Below are positions 55,075 to 64,000 of a stretch of 64,000 nt of DNA, in pieces. The notes beneath the pieces are model-generated. The model was not told where the DNA came from. It did not search any database and worked only from the letters and a program-made list of their open reading frames with translations. Each line of letters starts with the position of its first letter. The stretch's first letter is position 1. A program made the position numbers and the translations under genes. This DNA is from Setaria digitata (taxonomy: Eukaryota; Nematoda; Chromadorea; Rhabditida; Setariidae): assembly GCA_003640385.1 (NCBI GenBank), contig RCAB01000140.1, positions 62,001 to 126,000 on the forward strand, read 5' to 3'.

Positions 55075-55240
55075 ACACACATCACTGTTTAACGTATAAA
55101 ACCTAATTTCAGTATCTGATAAAAATAGTAAATTATTATAAAGAAAATTGAAAAGCAGCTGAAAAATCAAACAAAAATAATACATTTTGAGGCGAACGAA
55201 GAATCAAACAAGAATAATACACTCCTTCTTACAAGGGAAA

Positions 55241-60852
<5,612 letters not shown>

Positions 60853-60862
60853 CTGAAATATC
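60853..60862 (-). promoter_or_regulatory. Probable spliced-leader acceptor at the paraplegin start codon
   Basis: On the minus strand GATATTTCAG lies immediately before the ATG, leaving no 5' untranslated sequence if it is used. This matches the nematode acceptor consensus and is best explained by trans-splicing. Confidence 0.6.
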
Positions 60863-61724
60863 ACTCTTTTTCGTCAGTTTTGAGGATAAAACGGAACACT
60901 CACTTTGATATGTTCTGCATACAATACAGCAATTCAACCAATACGTATTGTGAGATTTTCTGCACAGAATTCAATTATGACAAGTACAGAAGGGCTACAT
61001 AGTCTGTAAACTTGATAACATACTTCAAGAAAGAGAGGGAGAGGGAGTGGAAGAGATCAAGAGTAGTTCAGTTCAGGACAAGAATATTCAATCAGCAGAT
61101 GATCATTCATACTTATCAATGAATGTAGTTCGAATGAAAGCATTGGTGAGTAGCAGCAGTCGAACAGTGACATCATATGAGTCCAACTATACTTTGCTAG
61201 CCATTCAGAACTACCTGAAATATTGTCAAATTGTACCTAGCATTCATCACACGCCCCTTCCACTCTTCTCTGATTACGTATCAGTAAGTGATATGGATAA
61301 AGAACTACCATCCAGGTTAGCGCATGTGGCACGGAATTGAACTTCAATAACTTGATTGGTCTCTTTCGGTTAAGGGTGTCACTTATTGAGACTAGGAAAA
61401 AAGCATATTTTTCCCATTTTGACAGTTCTTTCTTTTTCTGTTTTTAATTCTTATTGAATTTAAATGCTCGAAATGAATTTCTGAAGAATTATAGGATTTT
61501 TTTCAAAATGTTTTCATTGATTAAATTTTTGTTCTCCAGTTTTTAACTTTTATTTTATATCTATTNTCAAAATGTACAAGTTATCTTGTGTGCGCTCATT
61601 CGCGGTTATTTCATTGATTAAATTTTTGTTCTCCAGTTTTTAACTTTTATTTTATATCTATTTCAGAATTAGAATTTATTCTGGTAAATTATTTAAACAC
61701 GACTAAATTCTTTCTAATCATACG
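60853..61724. promoter_or_regulatory. Divergent upstream region shared by the paraplegin and BolA genes
   Basis: The two start codons are 872 bp apart and point away from each other. The region is AT-rich and contains a purine-rich GAGAGGGAGAGGGAG block at about 61034-61048. It also holds a 97-codon open frame (61047-61340) that I do not accept as a gene, and a 54-bp duplication near an N at 61566 (copies at about 61512-61565 and 61609-61662). No core promoter motif is clear. Confidence 0.45.
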
Positions 61725-62702
61725 ATGTTCTTGATCAGAAGAGCAGTCCATAGGTGTATCGTACGCTATGGTCCAGTGAAAGATCGGATCATACAAAGGC
61801 TTCAAACGGAATTTAAAGTTTTTTTTTTATTGATAACGGAAATAATGACTTGAAGTTGAATCGTAAAATACATATTTTATAGTACTCAACTTTAGCTCTA
61901 ATGATTTGTGTCTAAAAGGAACTTAATTTCATTGCTTACAAATATAAACTGAGTTTGAATTCGTTTCATGTAGATAAAAAAGCAAAACATAAAAATTGAC
62001 TACTTTTATATGGTTCTCGAGTTGTAATAAAAATAGCTATATTGAGTTTATATTTATGTCGAATTTTAGTTCATTCTGAAGAATAAAATGAAAAAAACTT
62101 CGCTATAGAATTTCAGCATCAGTTATTTTAGCCTACTCATTTGGCAGTGGAATGTGAGAGTGCAAATCACGCAGGTCAAGCTGACAGTGAGAGACATTTC
62201 TATGTACAGATTGCCTCAAAAAGTTTTGAAGGGTTGCAAACCGTTCAAGTAAGATTGTACTAAATTTATTGAATTAATTGCTTTAGATAGTTTAAAGTTT
62301 TGCTTTAGCTAACTTAAGAATTTCTGTAAATGCTGACCAAAATGTTTACTAGTGAGCCGAAATTGAAAAATGCCTTGAACAAATTACATTCTATAAGCTA
62401 AGTACAGGGCACATTATGCATCAGGGTTTGATATTTCTAAGCAGTGCATCACTCTTCAGTGATTCACTAAAATAATGAACTCATTAACTAGGGCTTCTTC
62501 TCAGACTGTGTTAGATTACTTTCTTTAAAATTGGCTTTTGTTGCAGATACATCGTCTCGTCAACAATTGTTTACGAGAAGAACTAGCAGGACCAGTCCAT
62601 GCCATACGTATCGATGCCTACGCTACATCACAGTTCAATGATGACCCACCAACAGCTCCTGCAAAATGTGCCCACAATCATACAAAACACTTTTCCGAAT
62701 AG
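61725..62702 (+). CDS. BolA-family protein, mitochondrial (BOLA1-like)
   Basis: Three exons: 61725-61817, 62132-62248 and 62547-62702, all joined in phase 0, giving 121 residues. The N terminus MFLIRRAVHRCIVRYGPVKD is basic and hydrophobic, fitting a mitochondrial presequence running into the GPV..RI..L helix of the family. The BolA core follows: PTHLAVECES (32-41), RHFYVQIASKSFEGLQTVQI (52-71), HRLVNNCLREEL (72-83) and GPVHAIRIDA (85-94). The family-conserved His72 and His88 are present. Mitochondrial BolA proteins pair with monothiol glutaredoxin 5 in iron-sulfur cluster handling. A 27-residue tail after the core contains CAHNHTKHFSE, whose extra Cys and His residues are unusual. The gene is divergent from the paraplegin gene. 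BOLA1 fits better than BOLA3 by the loop and presequence, but this is a judgement. Confidence 0.92.
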
Positions 62703-62728
62703 TAATAGATACTTTTTCTAAATACTAC

Positions 62729-62734
62729 AATAAA
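62729..62734 (+). other. Polyadenylation signal of the BolA gene
   Basis: AATAAA 27 bp after the TAG stop codon, a typical nematode spacing. Confidence 0.65.
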
Positions 62735-63755
62735 GGATAATGACAGACGATGGCTTTATCAGTGTACTAAAATGTGATACAGTGAGTGAAAGGGTTGATA
62801 ACGGAGTTTGATTTGGTGCTAAAGTTTATTATTATATGAGTGCTATTGGGAAATTATGCGAAATGAAATTATGGAGAAGCGAAATCTAGAAGACCTCGTT
62901 TCCCAGTGTGGTAAGCTTTGTTAGAAGTACTGGCTACGTCTGCTAAAGTAAACATGTTAGTTCAAGTCTCTATGCGCATTAGTTTTTCTGTCTATGTCAT
63001 ATCACAAATGCAAAATTGGTCAATGCAAAATTTGCTTGATAATATTAAAACACTGCTGTATATTTCGAAGCTGCATAACTGCATGGAAAAGGCGTAAAAA
63101 TCATAAGCAAATATTATATCAACAATTGATATTATTGAGAACATTTATCGTTTCGGAGTAACTGATATGTAATTAACTTAGTGGCACTGTTTTAGTTTAC
63201 ATATTTGATCGGGAATATTTTGATTCTGATCATGTTATCATTTCACCGCATACCAACTGTCAGTCTGCTGTTGTTGCGAGTACGTGTTCTATCGTTGGTC
63301 TGCTGCGAAAATGAACAAATTAGTGCGAGATACAAACTTGAATCCCCAAATTTACTCCTTATGTTTGATTATACAATTGCCACTTCTCTGAAGGAGTTTC
63401 GGTTTACTTAAACGAAAATATAATCTCCGTTGGGAAGGTATCTGTTCATATCGCTCCTTTAAGAGCGCTTTGGTTGGTACAGCATTTCATTTCGTGTGGT
63501 TTGTGTTGCGGAGGGAGATTGGGAGACAGGCGAGTTCGGTTGAGCTAGGGCTGTCATGTGGATGATTCAGCTCGTGGTGTCTTGTACTTTGTTAAGTAGA
63601 TGCTCATTAAGTAGATGTTCATTAATTAATTAGTGTTTTTGAGCGCAATTTACTTCATTTCTTAAATGAGGTATTTTGCGAATTGTTGAAGTGCTGAGAT
63701 ATATTTAATTTTGGCTTCTTTATTTGAATTATTTTCAGAGTAAATTACCGTAACA
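62735..63755 (+). other. Intergenic region and 5' untranslated sequence of the last gene
   Basis: No coding exon is recognised. The part at about 63420-63600 is GC-richer and could be promoter or untranslated exon. A GAATTATTTTCAG acceptor at 63726-63738 lies 17 bp before the next ATG and could be a cis or spliced-leader acceptor. Confidence 0.5.
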
Positions 63756-63884
63756 ATGTTGTCGAGACTACTGTACAGCTCATCATCAGCACAACTATCA
63801 AGCAATTTTGTAATAGCTGTTCGTTGCATCTCAAAAACAACCTACAATAATGCGCGATATGCTGGACGTCGTGTTGCTGAAGGA
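63756..63884 (+). CDS. First coding exon of a probable mitochondrial protein (partial)
   Basis: ATG at 63756, 17 bp after a strong acceptor, opens 43 codons up to a phase-0 GGA|GTTAGT donor; the rest lies beyond the right edge. The peptide begins MLSRLLYSSSSAQLSSNF and continues with VRCISKTTYNNARYAGRRV. It is rich in Arg, Ser and hydroxylated residues with no acidic residue until the last Glu, as in matrix-targeting presequences. Without splicing the frame would stop at 63894-63896 after 46 codons, which is unlikely to be a finished protein. I cannot tell which mitochondrial protein it is. Confidence 0.5.
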
Positions 63885-64000
63885 GTTAGTCATTAAATTG
63901 AAAATCTGTTCCATTCTAAAGAATTTTGGGTTAAACGAAGTTTGTCTCATTATTGTCAAGTAATTTATTTCGACTTGTTGCCTCTTAAAATGTAATGTCA

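Larger units (their letters stand above)
52284..55240. other. Intergenic stretch between convergent genes, no gene recognised
   Basis: About 3 kb between the 3' ends of the Kunitz/EGF gene and the paraplegin gene. It contains a 63-bp duplication around an N at 52538 (copies at about 52475-52537 and 52539-52602) and a 47-nt A run at 55025-55071. No coding exon is seen. Confidence 0.6.

Noticed and set aside
61047..61340. 97-codon open frame with ATG between the paraplegin and BolA genes
   Set aside because: No splice context, no domain resemblance, and it lies in the shared upstream region; Ser-rich translation looks like chance.

Overview
The window looks like nuclear DNA of a nematode. It is about 70% A+T and gene-poor, its genes are split into many small exons, and introns end in TTTCAG-type acceptors. 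Two genes have a strong acceptor directly before or a few bases before the ATG, as expected for spliced-leader trans-splicing. One gene has the Kunitz/EGF architecture of the nematode touch-neuron matrix protein MEC-9. A filarial or other spirurid nematode is my guess from base composition and intron style; nothing in the sequence proves the species. Gene models were built by hand: I translated exons, checked that the phases joined, and compared domains with known families. For five genes the exon phases close exactly.

Layout. 1-441 (+): 3' end of an unidentified gene; 870-1256 (+): a Gln/His-rich terminal exon that may belong to it. 1257-7722: no gene seen. 7723-16211 (-): a complete Delta-type Notch ligand (MNNL, DSL, nine EGF repeats, transmembrane helix, cytoplasmic tail), with an unresolved signal-peptide exon upstream and a GC-richer promoter-like stretch at 19280-19640. 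19700-32884: about 13 kb without a recognisable gene, holding repeats and hairpins. 32885-35655 (-): a CAP-superfamily protein without a signal peptide (GAPR-1 type). 35656-44648: no gene seen. 44649-52283 (+): a secreted three-Kunitz, six-EGF protein resembling MEC-9. 55241-60852 (-): the paraplegin subunit of the mitochondrial m-AAA protease. 61725-62702 (+): a mitochondrial BolA protein, divergent from paraplegin. 63756 to the right edge (+): first coding exon of another probably mitochondrial protein.

The right 9 kb therefore carries three nuclear genes for mitochondrial proteins, two of them sharing an 872-bp divergent upstream region. The left part carries extracellular and signalling genes built from EGF, DSL and Kunitz modules.

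The most interesting points are: a nematode Notch ligand of the canonical Delta type, with a DOS-like EGF1-2 pair and a class I PDZ-ligand C terminus; three GC-AG introns in three different genes; a MEC-9-like protein with fewer Kunitz domains than the C. elegans protein and one Kunitz domain with five cysteines; and several near-identical duplications flanking single Ns, which are probably assembly artefacts, not biology.
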